Assembly (NCBI GenBank): GCA_008931825.1
Contig: QXVZ01003090.1
Span: forward strand, 1 to 27,923
Direction of reading: 5' to 3'
DNA from: Phallusia fumigata
Taxonomy: Eukaryota > Chordata > Ascidiacea > Phlebobranchia > Ascidiidae
DNA length: 27,923 bases
The notes below the pieces were generated by a model, which worked only from the letters and a program-made list of their open reading frames with translations, made no database searches and was not told the origin of the DNA. Shown here piece by piece: positions 10,001 to 16,960 of this stretch. How positions within the stretch are numbered: the stretch's first letter is position 1; every line of letters starts with the position of its first letter. The position numbers were made by a program, and so were the translations under genes.

Positions 10001-11427
10001 TTAATTATTTTCTCAGAATCAGCATAATTTGTCTACACTTTGCGTCAATGCGAGTGGCATTTACAAACGTAACAGATCGACTTCAGTTTTAACTATTACT
10101 CAGCTGGGCATTCAAGAAATTATAATTATGGAAAGGTGCAACAAGTAACAGTAGTATTTCGAGAGGTTGGATTTTTTGCAGCATCATTAAAAATTTAGAT
10201 GCATTGGGGAATTAATTTTTAGTTGTACCTTTGTGTTAGAGCTGGGGCAAAAAATAGTAGTTGCCTTGGCCTTCACTTATATACGCTTTTACAACCTTAG
10301 CACCTGGCTAAAGCAACAGCACAGCTGATATTCTTTTTGATGTTGAAAGGTTTTATGAGATCTAGTAAAAGGCATGGGGGTACAGAAAGTAAATCAACAG
10401 TCCTTATTGTTGTTTTGTTACTTATCATAAACTTCTAATCAAAATTGCATTTGAATAGTGTTCTAAGTATTTGACGGATATTTGACATATTTGACAAGCA
10501 TTTGACAGGTCAATTGACCAGGTTTTTTGACCAGTTAAATACCCAAACCTAGTTTTTAGTAATGTGCTATAAATCCAACAACACAATTCAACCTTTGACA
10601 GATCAAATGTAAGCTTACACGCTACTGTAGCCAGAGAGAAAGTTTTTTTTATTCGCGAAGCAGTGGGGTAATATCAGCTGCTTAACTGTGTCTCTCATGT
10701 CAATGTCAATCACTCCCTATACATTGGGAAGCAAAGTTGCCATCTTCTACACTGTGATATAGCAAACATATTGTGGTTGCCACTGCATATTACAGCTTAG
10801 CCAGGTAAATATTTGTCTGATCGACCTGTATAAATGCCAGTTTATGTGCAAAGTAATAGCCTGGTACCAAACGCTGCCACTTGGCTCAACTTGGTAATTA
10901 CTCTTGTCAAGTCGTGCCGTTTTGTGTTTGAAGCAGAACAGCCTATTTGCTGGTGTAAGGGTGATAACATGTCTGATCAGGCTTAAATTTAAAAGTTGCA
11001 GTTTTGCTGCTTACACACTTTGTCCTTTTTGTCACAGAAAAATGTTTCAGTTTTGACATATGCATTTTTCTACAAGTATGTCAAAATTGCATGGTAGAAG
11101 GATTTGCCTGGGTCTGAAGGTTGAGTTCAGTTTATTTCACTTATTGAATAAAAAACATAGCGACACAATAGCACTAAATCAATGACCAGATCGGAAATAG
11201 CTGCGCAACGTTAGAACTAAACTTCCAGCAAAAAGACGTTATTACCTTTGAATTGTTTACTAGAAGCGTGGGAACATCTATCTTGTGATACTGGGACCAA
11301 GGTGTGGAAGCCAAAACAATTCTTACAACTAAATTTCTCAATTCTTCCTTGGGTACCAGACCTTTGACAGCAAGCTCAAGCCTTTTCCGAGCCAAGTGTT
11401 CTTCCTGCATGTTGGTTATTGACAACA
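756..11427 (-). CDS. RNF31: HOIP-like E3 ubiquitin ligase, N-terminal half (five exons, partial gene)
   Basis: This gene reads right to left and continues beyond the left edge. HOIP is the catalytic subunit of LUBAC, which builds Met1-linked (linear) ubiquitin chains in NF-kB and immune signalling in the cytosol. The sequence shows five exons: 11246-11427, 8246-8395, 3938-4093, 1702-1786 and 756-1013. They join in phases 0, 0, 0 and 1, giving about 271 residues. In order these hold an N-terminal helical segment, a PUB domain split over exons 2 and 3, a linker, and a B-box zinc finger, as in human HOIP. NZF, UBA and RING-IBR-RING parts are not in the window. Introns are unusually large (about 2.1-4.3 kb) and repeat-filled. 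The identification rests on residue-by-residue resemblance to human HOIP recalled from memory, not on a search. Exon 4's 3' edge is the least certain boundary. Confidence 0.88.
1702..1786 (-). CDS. RNF31: HOIP exon 4 (linker after PUB)
   Basis: A strong acceptor (ATATTTTTTCCAG) is followed by NAHPKNQAFLPYYKPMQ in phase 0. This continues exon 3 exactly as human HOIP does after its PUB domain (LLLQNTHPRQQAL). The exon must end in phase 1 to join exon 5. A GTTATC donor after ...NTSLV gives that, but it is a weak site and other donors 50-150 bases further on are possible. The start is well supported and the 3' edge is not. Confidence 0.65.
2178..3519. mobile_element. possible piggyBac-like non-autonomous element (inverted ends)
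   Basis: The left end carries TAACTCTTTCTACCCCGG (from 2196), preceded by a near tandem copy CTCTTTCACCCCGG. The right end carries the inverse, CGGGGTGGAAAGAGTTAA (3502-3519). The inverted arms agree at about 16 of 17 positions. The right end is flanked by TTAA, the piggyBac target, but the left flank is ATAA. No transposase frame lies between, and another repeat end (TAGGGATG, 2548) is nested inside. The class assignment is inference. Confidence 0.35.
2548..3225. mobile_element. decayed hAT-like element end (TAGGGATG family)
   Basis: The sequence starts TAGGGATGGGCAATTCAGAA, typical of hAT-like tips, then GAATCCAAAATACCGAAACC. A diverged inverse (CTATTTTGGATTCGGATAG) is seen near 3181-3200. 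The tip also matches, inverted, the repeat end at 5044-5066 (CTATTCTACTTTGAACATCC then CTA). No matching 8-bp target duplication was found, so the extent is approximate. Confidence 0.4.
3780..3935. repeat. fragment of the hairpin-ended repeat
   Basis: TTGGGGTTAAAAGTTACAGTGCAC and CATCCATTATCAAGTGTACAAAT (in part) match the other copies, followed by AAAAACAATATG and a broken hairpin end (CCTTTTATAGAAAGGGG). It abuts the donor of HOIP exon 3. Confidence 0.5.
3938..4093 (-). CDS. RNF31: HOIP exon 3 (second half of PUB domain)
   Basis: This exon is 52 codons, phase 0 at both ends, with acceptor TGCCTTTAG and donor AAAG|GTTAGT. It starts GARDILQLLGYTKRIEDGYT and ends VLLKLELSMLLK, which is the typical PUB-domain C-terminal half (human HOIP GGRDVLRLYGYTEE...LLLRTELSLLLQ). 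It joins exon 2 in frame at ...KVDTIV|GARD. A hairpin-repeat remnant begins only a few bases beyond its donor. The PUB domain recruits deubiquitinases to LUBAC through short peptide motifs and also binds p97/VCP. Confidence 0.9.
4155..4265 (-). pseudogene. dead copy of HOIP exon 2 inside intron 2
   Basis: Between exons 2 and 3, and only about 60 bases upstream of exon 3, lies a diverged copy of exon 2. The best block reads RHLQWRTVSLCNLVF, against RPSQWRTVRLSNSVF in the real exon, followed at once by an in-frame TAG and a short frame-consistent piece (KSVD). Further upstream the match continues only with frame changes. It cannot be used as an exon. It belongs to a larger duplicated intron segment, so it looks like a by-product of segmental duplication rather than an alternative exon. 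Confidence 0.82.
4500..5066. mobile_element. hAT-like repeat copy, partial
   Basis: The segment about 4540-4975 matches 10030-10435, sharing ATGCGAGTGGCATT, GCAACAAGTAACAG, TTCTGCAGCATCA and AACAGTCC...TTATTGTTGTTTT. The right tip reads GAACATCCCTA. No clean left tip or target duplication is visible. Short open frames here are not conserved between the copies, so I do not call them genes. Confidence 0.5.
6300..8212. repeat. hairpin-ended intronic repeat, right copy
   Basis: This matches the left copy at about 6370-6540 and at its end. The terminal hairpin has 8-bp arms GTCCCCTT (8185-8192) and AAGGGGAC (8198-8205), preceded by GTGAAAACAATATGT. The middle contains about five subrepeats (see 7440-8060). 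A block at 7025-7190 belongs to the separate CACATACACTA family. The element ends about 35 bases from the donor of HOIP exon 2. Confidence 0.6.
7440..8060. repeat. degenerate tandem array, about 125-bp unit, five copies
   Basis: The anchor (G)GGGGCTAGCGGGGTAAC followed by GCTGGGGTTATGGGGTCAAA recurs in degenerate form near 7459, 7612, 7740, 7862 and 7990, so the spacing is about 122-153 bases. Between anchors each unit repeats a pattern like ACATGTTCTACAAACTGTGCC, then AATTTTAACAAAT and AATTTGACC. The same unit occurs twice in the left copy of the element. No reading frame is conserved. Confidence 0.7.
8246..8395 (-). CDS. RNF31: HOIP exon 2 (first half of PUB domain)
   Basis: This exon is 50 codons long and phase 0 at both ends, with acceptor TTTGTTTAG and donor GTG|GTAGGT. 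It reads YGGLNLQKIIVGLEVLEKYG and then KNLMKSDRPSQWRTVRLSNS, matching the human HOIP segment LNILEKYGRNLL...RYWRGVKFNNPVF. In human HOIP, Tyr82, Asn101 and Asn102 form the pocket that binds the PIM peptides of OTULIN and SPATA2 (numbers from memory). Here the Tyr and the second Asn are kept, while the first Asn is Ser. The exon is in no long open frame of its own, because the splice sites cut it short. A dead copy of it lies at about 4155-4265. Confidence 0.88.
8707..9396. mobile_element. hAT-like non-autonomous element, 690 bp, with target duplication
   Basis: The ends are TAGTGATGCACCGAA and, inverted, TTCGGTACATCACTA. The flanks GTTGGTAG (8699-8706) and GTTAGTAG (9397-9404) agree at 7 of 8 bases and fit the hAT target pattern nTnnnnAn. 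Subterminal CCGAAT/ATTCGG motifs occur many times near both ends in both orientations, as in hAT elements. No transposase is encoded. Copy A of the segmental duplication shows the site without the insertion (near 5398-5415). Confidence 0.8.
9604..10551. mobile_element. hAT-like non-autonomous element, 948 bp, perfect target duplication
   Basis: The tips are TAGGGTTGG and, inverted, CCAAACCTA. They are flanked by identical 8-bp repeats GTTTTTAG (9596-9603 and 10552-10559), which fit the hAT pattern. The inner part (10030-10435) is shared with 4540-4975. Subterminal CAATTGA and TTTGACC motifs recur near both ends. No transposase-like frame is present. Confidence 0.75.
11246..11427 (-). CDS. RNF31: HOIP exon 1 (start exon)
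   Basis: The start ATG is at 11410-11408 and opens with MQEEHLARKRLEL. Coding continues for 55 codons to a donor AAAG|GTAATA, ending in phase 0. The stretch KEELRNLVVRIVLAST aligns with the N-terminal helical region of human HOIP ahead of the PUB domain, and this ATG falls where the human protein begins. A good acceptor (TCTGTTTTTAG) lies 17 bases upstream of the ATG, so the mRNA either has an upstream 5' exon or receives a spliced leader here. The reading frame stays open from that acceptor into the ATG, so an N-terminal extension from an upstream exon cannot be excluded. Confidence 0.85.
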
Positions 11428-12100
11428 CTAAAAACAGACCAGACAACTTAATTTGTCCACATTTGACTTGGTTCTAGTCTTCCAAGCCTGAACTTAGATG
11501 ATGTAGCACACAATATCTTGAAAACTAAATCACGAAACGATTCTGAAAATTTGACACAATATTTGTGGTTATTAAAACTTTCCAGTGCAAACTTGTTTAA
11601 AAAAATTCATGATTAAAACGCATATTTTTAAATTAATTGTTTCAAAAATGTATTTTAACGTATTTTTTTTGTTTGTTTTTCGTTGTATCCTTATCGGATC
11701 AAACTCTTTGCTTCGATCAAAGAGATTATAAAACAGGGAAAAGTGAAACCATAGTATACTGTGGTGAAACTCGGGGAAGTCACGTGACTATTCGCATTGT
11801 TCGGCTGGAATTAGTTCCGCAGACCGTTCGGCCTTTTCGCTGATTTTGGGCATTGGATACTACCTAGTGTATGCTGAGTTGAGTTTATCTATGTTTGGGG
11901 CATTGGGTAAAAGGTAGACAAGACCAATGAAAAACATGGACCATTAGTTCTCTTCAGCGCTGTGGATATCTAGTGATATTAAATAAAAGTAAATCACTAA
12001 TTTGCAGCTTGAATGTGATTTTCAGGTGGCATTGAATTTTGACCAAACAAAACTCACAGGCAACAACCTCCAATAGAAGTGTAGCGTAATTTGGTTGCAT
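11428..12100 (-). promoter_or_regulatory. possible HOIP upstream region with CLEAR-type E-box
   Basis: This gene-free stretch lies upstream of the HOIP start exon. It contains a perfect 12-bp palindrome AGTCACGTGACT at 11778-11789 within a locally CpG-richer patch (about 11760-11845). GTCACGTGAC is the CLEAR consensus bound by TFEB/MITF and also by USF-type bHLH factors. I see no convincing TATA box tied to a start site. The plus-strand open frame here has no recognisable domain, so I leave it uncalled. The regulatory role is inference. Confidence 0.3.
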
Positions 12101-12356
12101 TTTTATGATTGCTTTATCTGTGCAGTTTTGTAAATACTTTTTCTGTTTGCTTGAATGTATTGGGTCCCCCAAGGGATCGTGTGGAACTGGGGGTTCGGAT
12201 GGAATCAATTGGACGGGTCGAAACCGTGTGGCTCCGGCTCCGATCGTTCTTGGTTGGGTGGTTTTGGTTGCTGTGCGGTTTCAGGTGACCGCCCACGACG
12301 GGGAGGCAGGGCCACCCGTACCGGTCGAGTGAGGTCGAGGTGTGTTGGCTTTAGAC

Positions 12357-12770
12357 CAGCGCTTCCCAACCGGTGGTCCGCGGCCCACTGGTGGGCCGCG
12401 AAGCATTTAAAAATATTATCACACGGATAGTCAGTTGCACAGTTTACAATTCGTGTGAACCTTTGCAGTTTAAAAATATATCTCAGCAAAGTTGCTTACT
12501 GTATGAGCCACATACAAAAAAAACATTGAAAACAAAGCTAAATTGGGATGCGACAACTGTTCTGAGATCTTTTTCTTGTATGAAATATTTATTATTTGAG
12601 TTTATCCAACTAACTTGGAATTCAAGTTAATTTTGTATTATCCACGATATAATCCACTGTTATCATGTTTCAGTTTTTATTGCCGTTTTTTAGGAATATC
12701 TCGTAGAGGTCCGCCAAATTAAATGGTCTTTAAAAGTGGGCCGCGAGCCGAAAAAGGTTGGGAACCACTG
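12357..12770. mobile_element. hAT-like MITE, 414 bp, nested in the gypsy relic
   Basis: The ends are CAGCGCTTCCCAACC and, inverted, GGTTGGGAACCACTG. Internal GGTCCGCGGCCCAC and GTGGGCCGCGAGCC extend the inverted ends. The flanks CTTTAGAC (12349-12356) and CTTGAGAT (12771-12778) agree at 6 of 8 bases and fit the hAT target pattern. The insertion splits a gypsy reading frame, VSIDLK on one side and LKPTHLD on the other, which confirms both boundaries. The interior is AT-rich and non-coding. Confidence 0.85.
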
Positions 12771-13020
12771 CTTGAGATCGATGGAAACAAGTTGGTTGCG
12801 TCCATCATTATCAAACGTAAAGTTCTTGCTGAATCGATGGACGACGCGGTACGGGGCATCGTGGCAGCGTAAGTGGGAGTCGGTGTCCTTCTTTGCGTAG
12901 AAAAACATAAGTGGTCGAGGTCAGCGCTGGGTTTGTTCGGCCGATGGTGCTTGTAGATCCTCCTTTGAAGCGGTGCGGATTTTTTTTCACGGGTTCGAAC
13001 CCAGGCACTATCCCGAGGAC

Positions 13021-13061
13021 AAATCCCGATCAGTTTTTTTTGTTTTTTAAATCCCGATCAG
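13021..13061. repeat. 13-bp direct repeat around a T-rich run
   Basis: AAATCCCGATCAG occurs at 13021-13033 and again at 13049-13061, separated by TTTTTTTTGTTTTTT. This looks like a target duplication around a bare poly(A) tail on the minus strand. It lies at the integrase deletion junction of the gypsy relic. Confidence 0.45.
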
Positions 13062-14620
13062 ATCAAGTCTGCATATGGGTCGCCATGAGGTTCGAACAAC
13101 GGAACGGAGCGACCCGTCGGAAACGTCACAGAGGATCGTGGTTCCGGATTGGTCGAACTGGATGTCCTCTAGCTTGAGGTTATTGACAGCAGTGCGATAC
13201 GCTTGAACCTCCGGAGCGAGCTGAGCGGCTGCAAGTGCCGAATAATCCAATTCAAGTGGGAGGCGGACTACATCAATTGAGCCGCGGAAGAGCGCGTCGG
13301 CAACGTGGTTTCGCTTGCCTTCAATGTGACATACATATGTTGTAAACTCACAAATCGCACTTAAATGACGTTGTTGAAGCGCTGACCACGGAGTAGACAC
13401 TTAAAACGTCAAGGGTAAAAGCAAACGTTAAAGGTTTGTGATTTGTTTAGGCGGTAAACACGCGACCTTCCAAAAAATAGCGAAAATGACGAATAGCGAG
13501 ATGTAAGGCAAGAAGTTCCAAAGCATTGGAAGCATTTAATTTCAGCTCGGGTGCCCGCAGTCGTTTGCTAAAAAATGCCAGTGATCGCCATGCGTTGTTA
13601 ATAAATTGTTGGAGAATGGCACCAGTGGAATGCTGTGACGCATCGGTAGTCACAGCGGTTGGTGCTTCTGGCAAGGGGTGGTGCAACATTGTGGATTTGT
13701 AAAAGCTGCTTTAGCCTTCAAGATAGCTGAGTTTAACTTGTCACTCCAAATTAATCTCGCGGGATTACGAGAAAGTGATTTGTAAATGAGCGACATGATG
13801 CGTGCAGCCGCAGAATTAAAACGATGGTAAAAATTTACCATAGCCTACCTGCGAAATCCTGAAGCTCCAGAAAATCAATTTCAGAGAAAACGTGAGACCC
13901 TTCCAAGCGAGGTGTAAAGTCTTTGATTGGGGGAATAACATTATGATCAGGCTGGGTGGCTGCGTTAAGGCGCCCAAAATCGCCGCAAGCGCGCCACCCG
14001 CCGGACGACGTTGGATCCGTGTGCAGTGGCGGAGCCCAAGCACTTGAAGAGCGTCGAAGAATGCTAAGCTGTAGCATGGTGTGAAATTCTTTTTAAGCGA
14101 GGGCGAGTTTCTCGGGAGGAAGTCGTCCAGCGAGTGGGTGTACGGGTAGTCCACTGGTGGGGATGAAATGCTGATAAACTCCATGCTTGGGGAGTGACTG
14201 GGAGAAATGAGGACTTGTAACTCCTGGGAATTCGGCCGACCGCGCATAGACCAATGTGCCTGCTGAAACGGAGCTAAGGTTTGGAGCTAATTGCGGTGTT
14301 TTGCCCAGTAGACTGCTTGAAAACGTTTTCGCATTAATTAGGCGGTGGTGCCGAGTGACGGCCGTAAGACATCAGCCAAGACCAATTTCCATTGGAATTT
14401 ACCAGAGGCAAACTCATTGATACTGGTTGAGAACCGTATGTCCGAATCTGGGTATCATTTGGAAATTGCAAATTCTTTAGGCGTCTTGTTTCCTGTCCGT
14501 ATTGCGTCAGCTTTGTGGGCAAGAAGCCGAGCATCGCCAAATTCTTCTCCCGCCAGGCGTGTGCGTACATGTTCAGGCATGCGCTCTAAGAACAGTTGTT
14601 GAAAAACAAAGCATTCTTTG

Positions 14621-15340
14621 GCCCTTGGCCTGTGAAAACCGTTTTAATTTATGTTAAGTCATTCAGATTTGAAAAACAGTATGCGTTAAGGGGTCGAGAG
14701 TACGACGAATCTTTGTGGTTTGAGCGGTTGTTCCCCGCGTTTAATGGTGATGTTCGCTTCCCATTTTTAATTTGGGTATTGGATCAAAACAAAACTACAT
14801 CAAAATACTATCTGTGATTTATAGGGATACTATCATGGAAAACCTAGGCAGTGCAATCTAAAATACGAATTGCAAAATATAAAAACTATTAATCGCAGCA
14901 TTCAGTTACATGCAGTTTCCGTTTTGAGTAGGCTTACCATGTTTTTACAACTTAAAACCGGGACGCTTACAAACAGGCGAGCAAACAAAGAGTTTTTAAA
15001 TTTTATTTACTAAATACAGCCTAAACCTACAACTACAAAAAAAATCGGCAATAATTGCACTGAATTTTGCCATTAAATGTTTCTTTTGAGGTCATTTGTT
15101 AAGTTGCATTTTCAGAGGGGCATTTTATATAATTTAGCAGATGGATTTTCCTACTTACAGCACCACAAACCTACAACCACTTTGTAACCAACTGTAGCAG
15201 GGCTTCCACTGAGAATTTAACGATATCCTACGATTTACCCTTGAAAAATCCCAAGGTTTACCAAAAAATCCCAAGAAACCATTGTAAACAGTTATTGCTT
15301 CCAAATCTAATGATATTACTAAAGAGAATTCTCTAATAAA
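14621..15340. other. gene-free stretch
   Basis: AT-rich sequence right of the truncated gypsy 5' end. I see no LTR, RNA gene or coding frame with recognisable content. The plus-strand frame at 14596-14817 has no support. Confidence 0.4.
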
Positions 15341-15347
15341 TCTTTAC

Positions 15348-15516
15348 CTGCAGTTAATAAACCATGCCCAGTTCCATTTTCTACCAAAACTGTATCTGAC
15401 AGCGCATCAACTACATCTTGCTTAATAGTATCGAAATTCCGGAAAAGTACTTCTAAGATCTGATTAACAGAAATGGACGCGCTCTTGTCAATGATAATTG
15501 AAAGTTTTAGTTGCAT
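15348..15516 (-). CDS. possible exon of unknown function (candidate upstream exon of HOIP)
   Basis: An open frame from ATG at 15516 (MQLKLSIIIDKSASIS...) runs 56 codons to a strong donor CTGCAG|GTAAAG, ending in phase 1. The HOIP start-exon acceptor at 11427 is open in exactly that phase (VLSITN before MQEEH), so splicing would give an N-terminal extension. FRNFDTIKQDVVDALSDTV resembles the helix of doublecortin-type ubiquitin-like folds, but weakly. An alternative internal acceptor is CTGTTAATCAG before ILEVLF. It could instead belong to another gene or be chance. Confidence 0.35.
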
Positions 15517-15997
15517 ACATTGCCCATGTCCAGTAATGATAGATTTTCATCATACATAATTCCATAAATCAAGTAAGATATTTTAGTTTTATTCATTGCT
15601 ACTTTTTTGCAATCTGACTACCAGAAAATGCCCTTTTACAATTACACAAATAAGCTTCGAAATGATCAAAATTGACAAATACAATGTTATGTTCGACAAA
15701 AATCCACTGTCAAGTAACTTACTTCTTGCTATTTGTTCAGATTCCTAGGATTATTTTTTATGCAAGAATTGAACGAAGTTAAAAGTAAATAACATTCTTA
15801 AGGGAAATTCCTGATGATTCGTATTAATAGCAACAGAAAAAAGTGAAATTTACACTGGTCAACGGGACAGTTCCGGCTAAAATGGGACGTATGTTAAGCC
15901 TATTTTGTGTAATCAAACCACAATGATATAGTCCGACCACTCTCGTCACACCTATCTTCCAGCAAAAAAAACTGAAGGGCTGAGCACTGCCAAAATA

Positions 15998-16018
15998 TAC
16001 GTTTAGTCGCTAAACGTA
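15998..16018. repeat. short perfect inverted repeat
   Basis: TACGTTTAG and its complement CTAAACGTA surround a TCG loop. Nothing nearby identifies a terminator or RNA gene. The surrounding 15,520-16,520 stretch holds no gene that I can support. Confidence 0.4.
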
Positions 16019-16522
16019 CAAAAAATTGCAATCAGTCAATGCTGGCACAAACCTAAAAACAGGAAGGCCGTACCACAATGCCCAAACAGCGAGATTACGA
16101 GCAGTAACAAAATGTTTTGTTTTGTGTCTCTACTTTGATTCGAGTTGACAAACGCATCATAAACATGTGAAAAGATAAATGCACTCTAAATTAATAATGA
16201 CAAACAACAATATCATACCATATCTTTTGACATATTGCGGGCGCTAAAAATTTGCACCGAACTTAAGTAGAGCTACCCGACTCTGAAAATGTAAAAAAAA
16301 TAAACCCCGACATTCGATCAAGTTTTTTTGGGGTGGAAAAACCCCGTTTTTGGCACAGAAGTTAAAACAGAAATTTTTTCACATAGCCTAGTGAGATTTT
16401 TTGTTACGTTATGCCGAAAAACGGGGCTAATACAAGTAGTGGACTGAAAAGTTATTCCTGGAGAATGTGTAGCCAAACAACATAAGCCTGTCATATGCAA
16501 GACAAAATTAAAAGGCAAACAG

Positions 16523-16960
16523 CGCGCTAGATTAGGAGCAGAAAAGCGAACAAGATGATGGAAACTTGAAAATCAAACCTTTAGGGAGGAGTTTGTAGCG
16601 ACAGTAAAAGCAAATGTGGGAGAAAACATTTGGGATGTGATGAGTAAGACAGTACGGGAAGTTGCCAAAGAGGCGTTGGGAGAAACCTCTGGCAAAGCGA
16701 AAGAGAATTAAGAAACATGAAGGTGGGATGAAGAGGTGCAAGAGGCGATTGCCAACAAAAAAAAAGAAGAAAGCGAAAGATCTAAATCTATCAGGAAAAA
16801 CTGCAAAAGAATATAAAGAAGCTTGCAAGGTAGCAAAGCGTCAAGTAGCGAAGGCGAAGTCAAGAGCATACGAAGATCTGTATGAAAGTTTGAAGTTATT
16901 GCACCAACGTGATGTGCCTCGGAGTTGTGCACGTGCGTGTGTGCGAGTGTAAGGGCAAGA
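16523..16960 (+). mobile_element. RTE/CR1-like LINE fragment (between endonuclease and RT)
   Basis: Translation across frames gives RARLGAEKRTR, a stop where Trp is expected, WKLENQTFREEFVATVK, VREVAKEALGETSGKAKEN, another stop, RWDEEVQEAIANKK and, after a shift in the A-run near 16760, SGKTAKEYKEACKVAKRQVA. This is the usual linker of non-LTR ORF2 proteins ahead of the reverse transcriptase (WWNEEV...AKKEAKRAVAKAK type). At least two stops and one frameshift make it dead. No RT motif follows. Confidence 0.72.

Larger units (their letters stand above)
8220..11010. repeat. intronic segmental duplication, copy B (holds the live exon 2)
   Basis: This is the counterpart of copy A, containing the functional exon 2 and the same flanking blocks. 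Two hAT-like elements (8707-9396 and 9604-10551), each flanked by an 8-bp target duplication, explain most of the extra length. After removing them, blocks at about 8500-8706, 9397-9600 and 10560-11000 line up with copy A. Shorter pieces of the same CACATACACTA family also occur near 1390-1510 and 7025-7190, so part of the block is dispersed rather than duplicated once. Confidence 0.6.
12150..14620 (-). mobile_element. Ty3/gypsy LTR retrotransposon relic
   Basis: Read right to left, recognisable parts follow the Ty3/gypsy order. They are Gag end (QLFLERMPEHVRTRLAGEEF), protease remnant (TQIRTYGSQPVSM and, shifted, FQWKLVLADVLRPSLG), RT N-part (GGWRACGDFGRLNAATQPDH), connection (MVNFYHRF), RNase H (TTDASQHSTGAILQQF), linker (CHIEGKRNHVADAL), integrase C-end (YVFLRKEGHR, HDAPYRVV) and a tail (LKPTHLDLTRPV). 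Frameshifts separate most blocks. Two internal deletions remove the RT catalytic core and most of the integrase. A MITE at 12357-12770 interrupts the tail. No LTR pair is recognised. It is dead and 5'-truncated. Confidence 0.88.

Noticed and set aside
12105-12489. Several overlapping open frames on both strands
   Set aside because: They are shadows of the gypsy integrase tail and the MITE end; only the minus-strand LKPTHLD frame matches a known protein.
12985-13010. GGGTTCGAACCC, a tRNA B-box-like palindrome
   Set aside because: No A-box at the right distance and no cloverleaf can be drawn. It lies in gypsy-derived sequence, so I do not call a tRNA or tRNA-derived SINE.
16662-16952. Plus-strand Lys/Arg-rich open frame of 96 residues starting MPKRRWEKP
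   Set aside because: Its first part is an out-of-frame reading of the LINE fragment. The true frame shifts at the A-run.
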